Assembly (NCBI GenBank): GCA_039545355.1
Contig: BCJJ01000016.1
Span: forward strand, 868,001-932,000
Direction: 5' to 3'
Source of the DNA: Trichosporon coremiiforme
Taxonomy: Eukaryota; Basidiomycota; Tremellomycetes; Trichosporonales; Trichosporonaceae
DNA: 64,000 nt
The notes beneath the pieces are model-generated. The model searched no databases and was not told where the DNA came from. It saw only the letters and a program-made list of their open reading frames with translations. The position numbers and the translations under genes are program-made. Position 1 is the first letter of the stretch, and every line of letters starts with the position of its first letter. This document shows, piece by piece, positions 43,083-55,462 of this stretch.

Positions 43083-43578
43083 GCCATGGTCGTGGGCGTG
43101 AGCTGTCGGTGGATGGTTCAAGGGCAAGTGGATGGAGTAATCAACAAGGTGAAAGAGTGAGATGAGTCTGGCGTCGTGGGTGTGCTCATGTCTGTTGACG
43201 ATGAAACCAAACAATGCGCGCTCCTGCGCTCCTGGCCCTGCCCAGGGCACTCACTGGGCACTGACGCTGGTCTCCTGGCTGAGGTTACTGGCTGAGCGCG
43301 TCGCGTTATCCGTGGGAGAGTAAAGCTGGTCGCCTGTGTATGTTACGTAAGACACTTTCTACGATTATGACGTGTCGCGGGCAAGTAACCCATCTAGGGC
43401 CTGATACAGCTCTCGGCAGGAACGCCGGCCCGACATCCCGGCCCGTTTACATGACATAGCCCCCAGATGTGCGACGACCAGCGAGGGACGGAGCATGGAG
43501 GAAGGTACTTGAGACCGTCGGCGGTGGGCTGTTGTTGCGTCTTCCTCTTCACTGTCCCTCTAGAAATCCCCAACAGCC
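43083..43578. promoter_or_regulatory. Divergent promoter region, large repeat protein / DHDH-like gene
   Basis: This gap of nearly 500 nt separates divergent genes. Apart from short ORFs nothing coding is seen. TTACGTAA-like sequence occurs near 43340-43350. Confidence 0.4.
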
Positions 43579-45010
43579 ATGGCTCCTTTCACTCTCCGCT
43601 GGGGCATCATCGCCACTGGTGGCATCTCCACCCGCTTCTCCCAGGTGAGTCACTCCGCCTCCACAACGACTCCAGCTCTGTTAACGTCGCCGTAGCTGAC
43701 GTCAGGACCTGCTGGTCAACCCCGCAACTCGCAACGCCAACGACATCGCGCATGCTATTGCTGCCGTCGGCTCGCGCAGCACCGAGTCTGCCCAGAAGTT
43801 CCTCGACAAGCTCCGCGAGAGCGACGGCCCGAGTGCCTGGGGCGTCCAGAACGGCGTGCTCGAGAACGCCAAGGCGTGCGGCAGCTACGACGAGGTGTTC
43901 GCCGACCCTGTGAGTATGATATGCGAGGATGGTCGGAAGGACACAAGTGCCAAAGGCGCGAGGAGGAGTCGGACCTTGCTAGTGGCATGGGACGAGCTTC
44001 CAAGCAGAGACCGGTTTTAGCTGACAGCAGAACGTCGACGCCGTGTACATCGGCACGCCGCACACTTTCCACTACGAGAACGCGAAGGCGGCGCTTCAGG
44101 CTGGCAAGCACGTCCTGTGCGAGAAGCCCTTTACGTTCGACGTGTCGGAGCTCGACGAGCTGATCGCGCTCGCGAAGGAGAAGAAGCTCTTCCTCATGGA
44201 GTAAGTTTCCCCGTCACAGCTGATGAGATGGGACGAGGATCAGGCTGACAAGCAGGGCCGTCTGGACCCGCTTCCACCCCATCGCGTACGCTGTTCAGGA
44301 TGTGCTCAAGTCGGGCCGTCTCGGCAAGGTGCACCGCATGTTCGCCGACTTCTCGATGAACTTTGAGCCTGACAGTGAGTCTTCCTTCCTTCCAGCTTCA
44401 AACGCGTCGAATAGCGATAAGCTGACATTCAGCGCGACCGGACTCGAACCGCATGATCGACCCGAAGCAGGGCGGCGGCTCTCTGCTCGACATGGGCCCG
44501 TACCCGAGTGTGTGGGCGATGCTCGCGCTCCACCAGCACCCAGACAACAAGGACGCGAACCCGCGCGTCGTCTCGAGCTACCAGCGCATCTACCCGCGCT
44601 CCGGAGTCGATGCGATGTCGCACTGGATCGTGGACTGGAAGGACTTTGCCCAATGTCGCTGTCTGACGGACATGACGACGAGCGGATACACGGACGCGAC
44701 GGCGGTCATCTCGTGCGAGGAGGGCGACCTCATCATCCCCTACCCGCCCTGGCGGCCCGAGAGCTTCCACATCGTCCCGCACCCCGCCGACGAGCCGCAG
44801 GGCAAGATCACTAAGCGCGAGACGCACGAGTACAAGGTCGCCGAGGGCGGGGGCATGCACTACGAGGCGGACGAGGTCGCGCGCTGCGTTCGCGACGGTA
44901 AGACGGAGAGCGAGCGCATGCCCCTCGCCGAGTCGCGCATCACGCAGGTGTGGCTCGACGACGTGCGCAAGGCTGGCGACACGGTGCTCAAGAACGGCGT
45001 CCCTAAGTAG
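43579..45010 (+). CDS. Gfo/Idh/MocA oxidoreductase, dihydrodiol / NADP+-D-xylose dehydrogenase-like
   Basis: Five exons (43579-43644, 43706-43909, 44031-44200, 44256-44374, 44433-45010) join in frame to 378 residues. The N-terminal Rossmann fold starts [14 protein letters not shown], followed by [13 protein letters not shown] and [19 protein letters not shown]. The EKP motif with the catalytic-site lysine is in [12 protein letters not shown]. The C-terminal domain has [20 protein letters not shown] and [14 protein letters not shown], typical of the dimeric dihydrodiol dehydrogenase branch, which oxidises D-xylose and trans-dihydrodiols with NADP+. The enzyme is likely cytosolic. Introns carry GTGAGT/GTAAGT donors and CTGAC near the acceptor. 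It converges with the UBX gene, only 47 bp away. Confidence 0.9.
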
Positions 45011-45057
45011 TTGGCTTCTTTGATGTATAACATTTAATCTGCATTCCTACTCGTACA

Positions 45058-46422
45058 CTACACACTCGCCATGAGGACCGCGCTCGGCGTGAGCCCGTTG
45101 GCCATGAGGCTCTTGCCCATCTCCTGGGCCGAGAACTGCTTCCTAATTCTGTCAGCTCGACGCATCCTTCCAGCTGGAACTCACCTCGGGAACGTCGTGG
45201 CAAACTTGACAGTGTCGACCGAGTACGCGAGGTTCTCGCTCGCGACAAACTCAGCGACCTCGCGCAGGGGCGCATTAGAGTCAAAGGTCTTGACGAGGGG
45301 TTGGCCGCCGACATGCAGGCGGATCTGGAGACGCGTCTGCGGCGCCTCGGACGACTTGCCGCCACCCAACGACGCCGTCGGCTTCGGGATCGCGGCGGGC
45401 TGGTCGACGCTCTCGCCTTTAGCGGCTGCGTCGCGGAGAGCTTTCTCCCGGGCCGCCTTCTCGGCACGCTCACGCTTGTCGGCCTCGATCTGCGCCTTGA
45501 TCGCCGCACGCGCGCGCTGGTCCTCTAGCTTTTCTGCATGTTAGCTAACTACCGTCCAAGCGAAGCTTGGGATGCGGAAGGGATAGAATTAGCACTCTAG
45601 TGCGCCGCATGTCGCCAGGCGTCATGTTGGTCCTAGAATACGCGAGAAGGGAGGCTGGACGCAGACCGCTTTACAGGTAGATCGATAATGCGACAGCCGA
45701 CGCGACCTGTCCCCGGCCAAGTGTTGTGGGGAGGTAACTCACCCTGTCGCTTGCGCTCGGCGTCGCGCTGCGCCTCCTTCACTGCCATGTCCTCGCGGAC
45801 ACGGCCCATGTCCTGGCCAGCCTTGCGCCGAATGGCCTCGTTAGCGCGCGCAGCCTTCTCGTCCTCCTTGCCCTGCGCCGCGCGCTTTGCGGCGAGCTTC
45901 TCGCGCAGCTCGGCCAGCTTCGCCTTCTTCTCCTCCTCGGTCAGAGGCTTGATCTGTCTGTCAGCTTCGCGATCGAACGCAGATAGCTGGGGCACGACTG
46001 AACGACGGCGTAACAGAGTCGCGAAATGAAATGTATGTCGGAACGTGTACTCACCTCCTCGGTGCTCTCCTCAAAGTTCTCGTGGCCGGACTTCTCGGCG
46101 TGAAAGCTCGCGGTCGCCTGAGAGCGGAACACCTTGCCGCAGTCGGAGCACTTGAGCGACTTGGCCTCAGCACCGGCGGGGACTGACGTCAGCTTCAACA
46201 TCCCTAACACAGCTGCAGTTGCAGTGGAAACGAGCATGGAGATCAATGATACTCACTATCCTCCTCCATCTCCTCCTCGGGGTCGGGGACGGGGTCGTCA
46301 GCATGAGCAAGCAGGAAGTCCATGGCGGCCTGGACGCCCTGTCCCTTCTTGACGCGGAGAGCCCAGTCGGCGCGCTCCGGCGCGAAGCCCATCGCGATAA
46401 GCGTGTCCTTGTCCTCGGACAT
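45058..46422 (-). CDS. UBXN1/SAKS1-like UBA-UBX domain protein with C2H2 zinc finger
   Basis: The product starts MSEDKDTLIAMGFAPERADW, a UBA domain (about residues 5-45) that binds ubiquitin. An exon then encodes a C2H2-like finger, KCSDCGKVFRSQATASFHAE followed by KSGHENF. A long charged coiled-coil region begins IKPLTEEEKKAKLAELREKL. The C-terminal UBX domain (about the last 85 residues) has TRLQIRLHVGGQPLVKTF, the p97/Cdc48-binding FPR turn in FATTFPRIRKQF, and ends LTPSAVLMASV. Family members link ubiquitinated proteins to Cdc48. Five exons are joined by introns whose frames I checked (for example 46240 region and 45130-45190). The divergent neighbour starts only about 170 bp away. Confidence 0.9.
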
Positions 46423-46595
46423 GGTTGTGTTGTGGTGATGGTGCAGATGCAGGCGCTGATGCAACCTTCCTTGCCGTCCTTGGGCTGATGGCGGACGATG
46501 ACGCACGGCGGAGATTGCGTATAGTCCGCGTGGCCTGGGGGTTGGGACGTTGGCCCCGCACTGAACCGGGGAAGACCAAATGTTGAAACCGCACC
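46423..46595. promoter_or_regulatory. Compact divergent promoter, UBX protein / PTRHD1-like gene
   Basis: The two translation starts are 173 nt apart on opposite strands, so both promoters and leaders fit in this interval. No motif is assigned. Confidence 0.55.
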
Positions 46596-47183
46596 ATGCT
46601 TCCAAGACTACTCCGCGCTATGAGCACTGCCGCCCCGACAGCGACGGCCGCGGCTGAGGCTGCCAAGACCACAGGTCTCGTCATGCAGATCATTCTCCGA
46701 AGGGATCTCATGACGGTGAGCTGACGCACTGGTGACCAAGCTGACCGGACAGGAACAGAACTGGCCCCTCGGACCCATGATGGCGCAGGCTGCGCACGCG
46801 GCGACGGCAGTTCAGCACCTCTACGCCGACCACCCCGACATGAAGCGGTATCTTTCCGGCGACGATGGACGAGGATACGAGGTCATGCGCAAAGCGGTGC
46901 TCGAGGTATGTCTCGTTTCACCCTCTACACATCTTTCGGCATCATTGCGTTGAGCTGAAATCACAGGTGCCGGACGAGACGGCGCTCCGGGGACTCAGCG
47001 AGGCGCTCCAGAAGGCCGAGATCCAGCACCACCTCTGGGTCGAGGAGCCGTGAGTTGTTGCTAACGCTTTAGCTAACTCGAAACAGCGAGCACGAGCCGA
47101 CAGCCCTCGCGATCATCCCGAACAAGCGTCCGAAGTCGCTTAAGAAGATTCTCGACGGGGCAGGCTGCTCGCTCTGGAAGTAA
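46596..47183 (+). CDS. PTRHD1-like peptidyl-tRNA hydrolase II family protein
   Basis: Four exons (46596-46715, 46753-46905, 46967-47049, 47087-47183) join in frame to 150 residues. The body reads GLVMQIILRRDLMT, NWPLGPMMAQAAHAATAVQH, RGYEVMRKAVLEVPDETAL, then LSEALQKAEIQHHLWVEEP and ends LKKILDGAGCSLWK. The W-P-x-G-x-(L/M)-(V/M)-A-Q-A-x-H-A-A-T-A block and the LWVEEPEHEPTALAI segment match human PTRHD1 rather than classical Pth2. An upstream in-frame ATG at 46596 adds MLPRLLRA, a possible mitochondrial presequence; the second ATG is at 46620. Peptidyl-tRNA hydrolysis is the family activity, but it has not been firmly assigned to the PTRHD1 branch. Confidence 0.87.
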
Positions 47184-47333
47184 GGGGCAGTAGAAAACAT
47201 AGACTTATACATTGGTACCAACTGATAATATTACACAAGGTCGTCACTTGCTGCGCTTGTGCGAAAGAATCTACAACTATACGGGACTTTAATCTCTATC
47301 TAACTATTTTGGGCCTTGACTGATGACTGTCGC

Positions 47334-49817
47334 TTACCAGACGGTTACACCGTTGCTGACAGTCACAGGAACGTGGTCCTCATACTCCTCTGGCGTGCCC
47401 GGCCGCGTCCAGGTAGTCGGCTGGGAGTACGCCAGCGCGCGCGTGAAGTCTATCGGTCGGTCGGCATCATCGTACTCGCACGTCTCGCTCGGCTGCGCGT
47501 ACTGCCCGTACAGGAGCTCGACCGTGTCCGAGTCGCGCACGGTATACATGGTCTCCGCGGAGGCCATGCTCCCCATGCTCGCGAGGGAGGCCATGGTGTC
47601 TACGCTACCAGAGCGGAGATGGCTCATGCCCCCGGGGCCGAAGGTGTGCACGCTGGCGGAGGGGGAGTGGCACCCCTTGCGCCCATAGGGCATAGAGGTC
47701 TCCGAGTCGTTCCACGTCCATGTGCGGAACGCATCAGGCGAGGGCGGCAGGGGGATGCTGCGCACACTCTCGGCGGGGGAGCGAGTAAAGTCGACGGGAG
47801 CATCGATGGGAGCGTCAATGGAGACGTTGATGGGGGCGTTTAGGGAGGTATCGGCCCCGGTCTCGGACGCGCGGCAGCGGCTCCTCGAACGCATCTCGCA
47901 AATGAGCCGACGGGGCTTGAGCGGGTCCGCCGCGGCCGCGAGTGCAGCGGCACGGGCGCGGCGCTGGGTTTTGTACCCCTGACCCTCGTCGAGACTTAGC
48001 TTCGCGATCGAGTCCTGGATCTTGCCCTCCTCGACGAGACTGTGCCTGTGCACGCGGGGCGAGTGGTAGCCCATGCTCGTGGGCTGGCGGGATCGTCGCG
48101 GCGTGTCAAACGTCACGACGTCTTGCTCGTCATAGGTGTCCGAGGAGAAGGTGGACATCGCCTTGCTGCGGGGCGTGAGGATCTCGTCGCTGTCGCCCGC
48201 CTCGACTTCGGCCATGTGCGACGCGACCGTCGAGACGTGCTGCAAGCTCCGGATTCCAGCCGGGCTGCGGCGGTTTACGATGTCGATCGACGAGCGGGAG
48301 CTCTGGTGCGAGATATGGGGCGAGCTTAGCTGACCCGAGCTGAGAGAGGAGAGGGAGCTGCTCGGCATCCCCGGACGGCGGCGAGGCGGGGGAGGCGGCG
48401 TCGCCCAAGTCTCCTCCACCTCGTCGGCGGACGAGGAGCGAGAGCCCCACAGGTTCGAAAAGCTGGGTGCGGGAGAGAGCACGCTGCTGCTCCCGCTTAC
48501 CGACTCGATGCGGCGCACAGGGGGAATGCGGAGACTGCTCCTTCGCGGCGGGAGAGCAGACGTAGCCCGCTCGCCATCAGCGGAGTGCGGGCGAGTGGGC
48601 CACTCCGCACTCGGGCTGGCCTCAGACCTCCGCGCCGGGCGGGACGAGGCACGATTGCGGGGTGAGTTTCGGGAAATGCGGGCGTCGCTTCGACGCAGGC
48701 CGCTGCTGCTCACAGTCTTGAGGTGGGTGCTGCTCGGGACGCGTGGGGAGGACCCGGAGTGACAGTCGGACGCGAGAGACTGGGGCCGGCTGACGTGCGG
48801 GCTGTGGCCGCTGTTGCTGGGTGCGCGGTGGCCGTCGATGAGGCCGAGGACTGCCAGAGCTTTCGCGCTCGAGCGGAGGACCTGGTCGTCCTCGAAGGGC
48901 GTGCTCGTCGCTGATCCGGCGGCACGACCAACGCTGCTGGGAGCACTCTCGTCGTACACGTACACTTGCTCAGCGATGGTGGGAGAAGGAGTCGAGTTAT
49001 ACATGCCCTGAGGCAGGCGGGGTCTGGGCGTCAGCTGCCGCTCTCCGTTCTTTCGGTTTGCTGCTGGGGGCGTTCGTGGACTGATGTTACCGATCTCTGG
49101 ATGCTAACGCAAAGCAAAAGCGCAGGACACACGCTGCACATTCTCTGTTGCCTCTCTCAAAGTCTGGTTCCACATACCGCTCCCTCGCTTAACAGCAGCC
49201 CACATCACAACTCACCTCCGTCTTGGCGTCAGGCGCTTCAGGAATCCTTCGACGATTTTGCGCGGTCTCTCCTTGAAAGGGTGGTATCCACCGCTCGATC
49301 CCCCGCTGCTCTCGGCAAAGTGGCCAGGAGCATCGGCGTGCCACACCGGAATCGGGGGAACCTCACTCTCGTCCTTATGTCCCCAGTGCCACTTCCTGCC
49401 TCTCATGCTCCTCGCACTCTTGGTCGAAGCAGCAGCCACCGACTTGGCACTCCGAGCTGATCGGAAACTGGCAAAGGAGCGGACCGAACGCAGACTGTGC
49501 GCGCTCTTCACGGACGTGATGGATGCCGAGTCGATGTTAGAAGTCGAGGTGTCTGAAGGTTTGGAGTTGGCGGTCGAGGCGAGGGAGGTGTCGGCTGTCG
49601 AGTTCGGGGCGTCGGCGGACTGCGTCTTGCCACGGAAAAAGGAGGCGAAGCTGCTCGCTGCACCGGAGCTGGAACCGTCGGTGCTGCTGCTCCAGCGGGA
49701 GATCTCGCGGCCGGGGGAGGAGGCCGCGAGGCGCAGGCTGTGCATCATGCTGCCCAGGGCGCGGTCAACGCTCGCTTCGCCCACGGTCTTGTATCGCTGC
49801 GGGCTGCTTGTGGCCAT
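47334..49817 (-). CDS. Hypothetical Ser/Arg-rich disordered protein
   Basis: Two exons (49216-49817 and 47334-49023) join in frame to 763 residues; the intron ends CTGACGCCCAG, and the joint reads TPRRRPRLPQGMYNST. The first exon has HSLRSVRSFASFRSARSAKS-type repeats and a RGRKWHWGHKDESEVPPIP block, then KERPRKIVEGFLKRLTP. The second is Ser/Pro-rich with PPPPPRRRPGMPSSSLSSLS, a short helical SLVEEGKIQDSIAKLSLDEG, a KTQRRARAAALAAAADPLK block and an acidic C-terminus. There is no membrane segment and no family I recognise. Many SP/TP and RxxS sites suggest a phosphorylated regulatory protein; this is inference. Confidence 0.62.
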
Positions 49818-52599
49818 GGCCGAGCATCGTCGTCGAGGAGTGCGCGGTGTTCGACCGGGAGAGCAAGGAGAGCGCGAAGAGTAGGAAAGTGTTCGCGGGG
49901 TACGGGGTGAGAGTTTCTGGAACGCGCCTGCTCGTCGGCGGACGGGGTCGCGGGCTGCTCTCAGAGCTGGGTTGTGCTGACGTTAGCCTTCGTCACTACC
50001 TGCCTGCCTGAGACATACAGTCACGCCTCCGTTGAGGCTCTGGAGCGCGTCGGCATTGAAGAAAGCCGGCTGGGTCTGGGGAGATGCGTCAGACGGGTGT
50101 GCCGAGTGTGTCGGGCTCGTCGGTGTCGGCATCGTTGGGGCGGGCGGGGCCGGTCGTCGCGGCGGCGGCGGGGCCATGATGAACAGAGTGCTAGGGATGG
50201 GTTTACGTTTCGAAGCAAGAGAGGCGGAGGGCTGCGAGAAGACGTCTGGGTGACTTATACGCTGTGGCAGCGCGCTCGCGAAGTGCAGCTGCGGGGGGGA
50301 GATCGTCTCCCGCCTCTGGCGCTTGTGTCGGTGGGGAGGCATAGGGCCCGGCAGAACCAGGCGCCACAGGGGCCACTGTGGGATGCAGAGGGTTGCAGAG
50401 GGTTGCAGAGGGTTGCAGAGGCTAAGGTTCGGGGGAGTGTTACAGGGATCTCAGAGCTAGCAGAGCAGGTCGCCGCTGACGAGCTCGTCAAGTCCGGTCT
50501 CGAATACGACAGGAGGATCGCAGGAATCACCTTGCCTTACTTGAGTCCACTGGACGGAACGTTGTTCCACAGGAACGGCAGGAATAGGTACACACAGGTA
50601 CGGGCGAACGCCAACGCCTGAAAGAATGCAATGTCGCTCGGTCCTTGTGCTGGCGCTGTTTTGCTGGCGTTGCTACTGGCGTAGTTACAGACGCCTGGAA
50701 GAATTGCAAGGGCCAAGCCCAAGGTTTGGTGGCTTTACAGCGCTGAGTTGATTCAAGGATTGGGCACAGGTAGATCTCGGACGGCCGGGCGGTCGCGCGA
50801 CGAGTGTGGTTGCACGGTATGCAGGGTGCGCGTCGTGACTGGCGTTCGGGTCGGACTCGGAGCTGTGCCGGGCGTCCTTGCTCGAGGTGCGCAAGTTTCA
50901 AGTATGCGTAGGCAAAAGTACCCGGTCGCTCACCAATCAAGAGCGGGATGTTTGCGGAAGCCTCCGAGCTTGGCCTGCGGTCACAGCCTCGCCCTGCCTG
51001 CCGGCCGCTGTCGCCTGACGCAAGCCAGACGACGCGTGAGGGTGAGAGCGAGGGGTGCAGAGGACTTGCGCGGGGTGTCTTGCTCGTGCGAGTGTCCTGT
51101 AGAGGTCCTGCGATGGACGTCCGGCAGAAGTCAAACTCCAAGTTGGCGGAGATATGGCCAAATGACAGACCTCAATTGAGCGAAAACCTGAAAGGGCCAC
51201 CGACGCCAACCGCCACAAGGCGTTCTGCTCAGGATAAGGCAGTGAGCAAAACCAAAATGACCTCTGGGTCGTCCCCCAGGCCAGCTTCAGGACAGATGTG
51301 AGCGTCTCTCGGCGTCTCTCGGCGCCGCGCCAGGAGACTTCAGGCCTCAGGAATGCAAGACGTCCTGTGTTGAAAGAGACAGAAATGCGCTAACGTCGGG
51401 CTCCGGGCTGGGCCAGGTCGACCTAAACTCGGGCTCAGGTCAAGGTGAAGTCGGGTCGGGCTCTCTCGGACGCTAGCACGCTAGCGATGTTAAGGAGCAA
51501 TGATGACGTCGGTGGTCGGGGTGATGAGCCGAGGTGGAAAGGTGGTGAGTGCAATGTTGCGGTGTATCGAAGATCCATCATCCGGCATTTTGTTTACACC
51601 TACGCGACTACCTTTGCACGAGCCTTGTTAGCCTTGTTTTATGCTGCATGTTTGCGTCATGATCCGCCCGATCTGAACAACGGAGGTTTCATCGTCGGAC
51701 GTCTGTGATCCTTCGTGCTCCGCAGTAGCTTGTTGATTGCGGCTGTCACAAAGGCCGTGCAGTCTCACGCCGTCGGTCATGCAGATTCGTAGTGGGTCAT
51801 CAGCCACTCAGACGTGCGCTGCCCGCTACCCGAAGAGAAGGTGTAAGGTTTTCCCCACGCTGCTGACAGGTGTCAAGGGGTGTAGGACGGGCGTAGCGGC
51901 CCGAGCGTCGAAGAGACCTTTCGCCTCGGTTGATTCCTGTGGCGCGTGGCGAGTGATCTCCTAGCGCTCCTGGCCTCCGTCCTGGTGCTCAGTCTCTGTC
52001 TCACCCCGGCAGTCTAGTAATAAACGCCATCCTGGTCATCCTGGTCCGTTTCTCCTGCACTAGAAATGTAGCAGAGTGGGGCTGCACAAAGGGCAATGGA
52101 TGAACGTGCATGAAATGGGCCCACACGGGCTCACACTGGCCCACACTGACCACACATACAGCTCGCAGGAAGTTTTAACTATAATTCGTCACAGCATGCT
52201 CAACGGACGAACACGAGGCTGGCCGGCGTACCTCGAAGGTTCTGGATTACCGGTGCTTATCGCATGTAGACTGTGCCGATGCCTGAAACAACCACGGCCA
52301 CCTGGACGCCGAACATCCACCTGTGCCCATGGATGTGCTTGGCAGAGCGTACCCCGCGCAAAACGAGTACATGGAGCGCAGTCGCTCCGCGTGACCATTG
52401 ACCATGACTTCGAAGGAACGGGCTGGCATATGATGTCTCAATAATCATGACAGTTGACTTGAAGTCGGAGTGAGCCCGACACAAGTACCCATGATGAACT
52501 GAAGAGCGCCGAGGACGCCTCATACCTCGCTGAGACTGTTCATGGGCGAAAAGTAATATACCACCTGCGCGTGACTTTCGATGCGATCGAGACCGTCGG
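49818..52599. other. Gene-poor region
   Basis: No protein-like ORF is recognised in this stretch. A plus-strand ORF of 215 codons (49974-50621) has a Cys/Arg/Gly-rich translation without family features. A small 10-bp tandem repeat is listed separately, and TCTCTCGGCG is duplicated near 51305. Confidence 0.45.
50381..50420. repeat. 10-bp minisatellite (GGTTGCAGAG)n
   Basis: Three exact GGTTGCAGAG units follow one GGATGCAGAG variant. Confidence 0.9.
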
Positions 52600-53765
52600 C
52601 ATGTCGCTGTCGTGTTCTGCCAATGAAGGCACGATGAAGAGCTCGATACGGGCCCGGCTTTTGCTATATAGACGCGGCATTGCAGAGGTGCTCATGTGAA
52701 AGCACGGCCAGCGGCAAGCCTCGTCCATATGTCTTCGATCTACGGCAACCTAACGAACACCGGTCCGGGGGGGGAAACTTACTTCGAAGTGATCGAAGAC
52801 CATCAGTATGTCGCTATGAAGCTCAGGCTCGCGGAAGGTTCCACGAAAACTCGATACGGGCCCAGGTCAACGAAGTCTCTGGTACATGGATGCAACAATT
52901 CGCGGTACTCTTGAGAAACCGCAACCAGCGTCAAGCGGCGTCCATATGTCTAGGATTCATGGCTCCTTATCCAAATGTTTAGGATTCGTGGCACCCAGGC
53001 CACCGTCGCAAAAGTACACCGCGATCGAAGCTATTGGGAGGTCCCCATTGCTGCAGAACTCAGTACCGTGCCATGGTGTTAATTGTTTGGTGTGTCAAAT
53101 GTTCGACGTTTGGCGACACAGACTCGATACGGGCCAAGGACGTTGACGGTACTGACATGGACAGTGGGGACAACGTTGAGGGATACTCGAGAGGAATAGA
53201 GCAAGTACGGCCGGCGCAAGCAGGACCAGCGGCAAGCAAGACTGGCGGCAAGTGGCAAGCTCTGTCCATATGTCTAAGATCCGTGACGACTTTGCGAACA
53301 CCGGTACAGTTACACCAGACGTGATCTCCTTCCACCCAGCGCACCTAGTCCGGTGCCTATGCATGGGTATAAATGGGTATAACGCAATCTCGACCTGGTG
53401 TGTGGCATCCGCAATCGACGCTACCAGGAGCTCGCTACGTTCAGAACTTCGATACGGAGCGGCAGTGTCAATGGTTTGGGATGCCGGCGTTGAAACGTTG
53501 GGGAACGTTGGGGAAGACAGCCGCCTCGATACGGGCCAAAGGGCTTGAAGTTATTAAGGCATCGAGGCGTCAATGGTTTGGGATATCAGGAGCGCCGAGG
53601 TGCAGCGCGCTGCGACTTGTGACAATTGGGGGGAGTAAGGGGACTGACTCTTGAACGTGGCCAGCGTTAGGTCTGTCCATATGTATACGATCAATGATGA
53701 GGTTTCAGTACACCAGGAGTCGGCTGAGCAGGCAGCTGAGCAGGTAGAGCAAACCAGGTCCGACG
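52600..53765. repeat. Array of decayed 200-400 bp repeat units
   Basis: Two landmark strings recur in the same order. TCGATACGGGCC occurs at 52643, 52851, 53124 and 53526, with a truncated copy at 53449. GTCCATATGT occurs at 52723, 52940, 53264 and 53675. Each full unit has the first string 80-150 bp before the second. GAACACCGGT also recurs near 52755 and 53295, and GTCAATGGTTTGGGAT at 53467 and 53569. The units have diverged by many substitutions and indels, so this is an old satellite-like or mobile-element-derived array. No ORF in it looks like a protein. Confidence 0.7.
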
Positions 53766-54359
53766 CCGAAACCCCCGCCCCCGGAATCGGTCTTCTACCC
53801 CAATCTCCCCTCGCCTAATTGGTGTCGTGGAGGGTGGAGGCCACCTACCTCACAGTCCCATATCGCCGCAACAGTCCCCACCATTGCGCAACTCCGTCCT
53901 CCTATGCTGGTATGCATCGCCCGCCATCTCCATGAATGCTGAACTTTCCGGAGGGGTGGAAGAGTTCGTCTACGCTCGAGCCTGCTCCGAGAGGGGAGGG
54001 CGAATGTTCTCCCGAGTGTGAAACAGTGGCAATGGAACAGCCAGACTTCGGCTATCAGGACGGCTGCTCTCCTGCCAGCTGCCAGCCATACCTTCGCAAG
54101 TGTTTCGGACAACGGCGGAGCAGCGATTCCAACCGTGCAGACGAAGCGAAGCTGTTATCCAGGTACCATGATCTGGTGTAATGTAGCACGGACAACCTCC
54201 CAAATCCCAGACAGCCACGACTGCGAGCAGAGTCCGTGATGAGTGAGCTCACCCCGCACGCAGATGTGCTCCCCGTTGTCCTATGCTAACTACACGCTTA
54301 TGCATTTTGGTGACTTCTAGCTTCCTTTCCGTTTCCTCTAGTCTGGAACAGCGAGACGC
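53766..54359. other. Intergenic region downstream of the repeat array
   Basis: About 600 nt between the repeat array and the stop of the enoyl-CoA hydratase gene. Small overlapping ORFs only; nothing is recognised. Confidence 0.4.
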
Positions 54360-55462
54360 TTAGTTGTCCGACCAGGTGGGCTTGCGCTTCTCGGCGAAGG
54401 CGGCCATGCCCTCCTTCTGGTCCTTGGTGGCGAAGAGGGCCTGGAAGATGCGGCGCTCGAAGCGGAGACCCTCCTGGAGAGGGAGCTCGAGGGCTGGGTG
54501 TCAGCGGCTGAACGTTCGCGTTCTCGAAGCCTGTTGGAGGAGATGGACGCCCCGGACCACTGGGTTCCAAGACGGTCAGACACCTCGCGCGCCTCCCGCC
54601 TACGGCACTCGGCGAGTACTTACCAGCGTTGACGGCCTCCTTGCCGGCGATGGCGGCGACCTGACCGAACTTAGCGATCTGCTCGGCGATCTTGACGGCC
54701 TCCTCAGTAACGGACTGCTCGGCGGGGACGACGCGGGCGCAGAGACCCCACTCGGCGGCCTCGGTACCGTTGATCTTGCGGTTGGCGAGGACCATGTCCA
54801 TGGTGCGCGACTTGCCGATGAGGCCAGTCAGGCGCTGGGTGCCACCACCACCGGGGATAATGCCGAGGGTGATCTCGGGCTGGCCAAAGGTGGCCTTCTC
54901 AGAGCAGATGAGGATGTCGGCCATCATGGCGAGCTCACAGCCACCGCCAAGCTGGGTGTTAGCTCCTGGTACATATTCCGAGCTCCTTCGGCTTCGGATC
55001 TTGCCGTGGGAATCGCATACTCACAGCGTAGCCAGCGACGGCACCGACGATGGGCTTCTTGATGGTGCCAACCTTGCCCCAGGTGCCGAGGAAGTTGTTC
55101 TTGTAGGCGTCGGCGACTGCGGGTTAGCTAAACATACGGAGCCGACTAGCTGTCTACGCACACTCCTTGTCCTTCATCTCCTTGATGTCGGCACCGGCGG
55201 CGAAGACCTTGTCACCACCGGTGAGGACGATGGCGCGGACCTCGGGGTCGTTGTCGGCCTTCTCCATGGCGGCGTTGAGCTCGTTGAAGAGGGGNGAGGA
55301 GAGGGCGTTGAGGGCCTTGGGGCGGTTGAGCTGGATGATCTCGACCTTGCCCGAGTCNGAGCGCNTGGTGAGGACGAGGGGCTCGGCCTGGGTGGACATG
55401 GCGCGAGCGGCCTGCTTGAGGGCCGAGCGGGCGGCGACGGAGGGGCGGAGGGTGACGAGCAT
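54360..55462 (-). CDS. Mitochondrial enoyl-CoA hydratase (crotonase family)
   Basis: The N-terminus [20 protein letters not shown] is a typical mitochondrial presequence. The crotonase domain then runs through [24 protein letters not shown] (oxyanion-hole region), [20 protein letters not shown] with the first catalytic Glu, and [20 protein letters not shown] with the second. The C-terminus is [12 protein letters not shown]. Four exons are joined by short introns ending CTAACCCGCAG or similar. It hydrates 2-trans-enoyl-CoA in mitochondrial beta-oxidation, like ECHS1. The sequence contains three undetermined bases (N at 55295, 55358 and 55365), which leave three codons in the first exon unreadable; they are assembly uncertainty, not biology. 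Confidence 0.93.
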
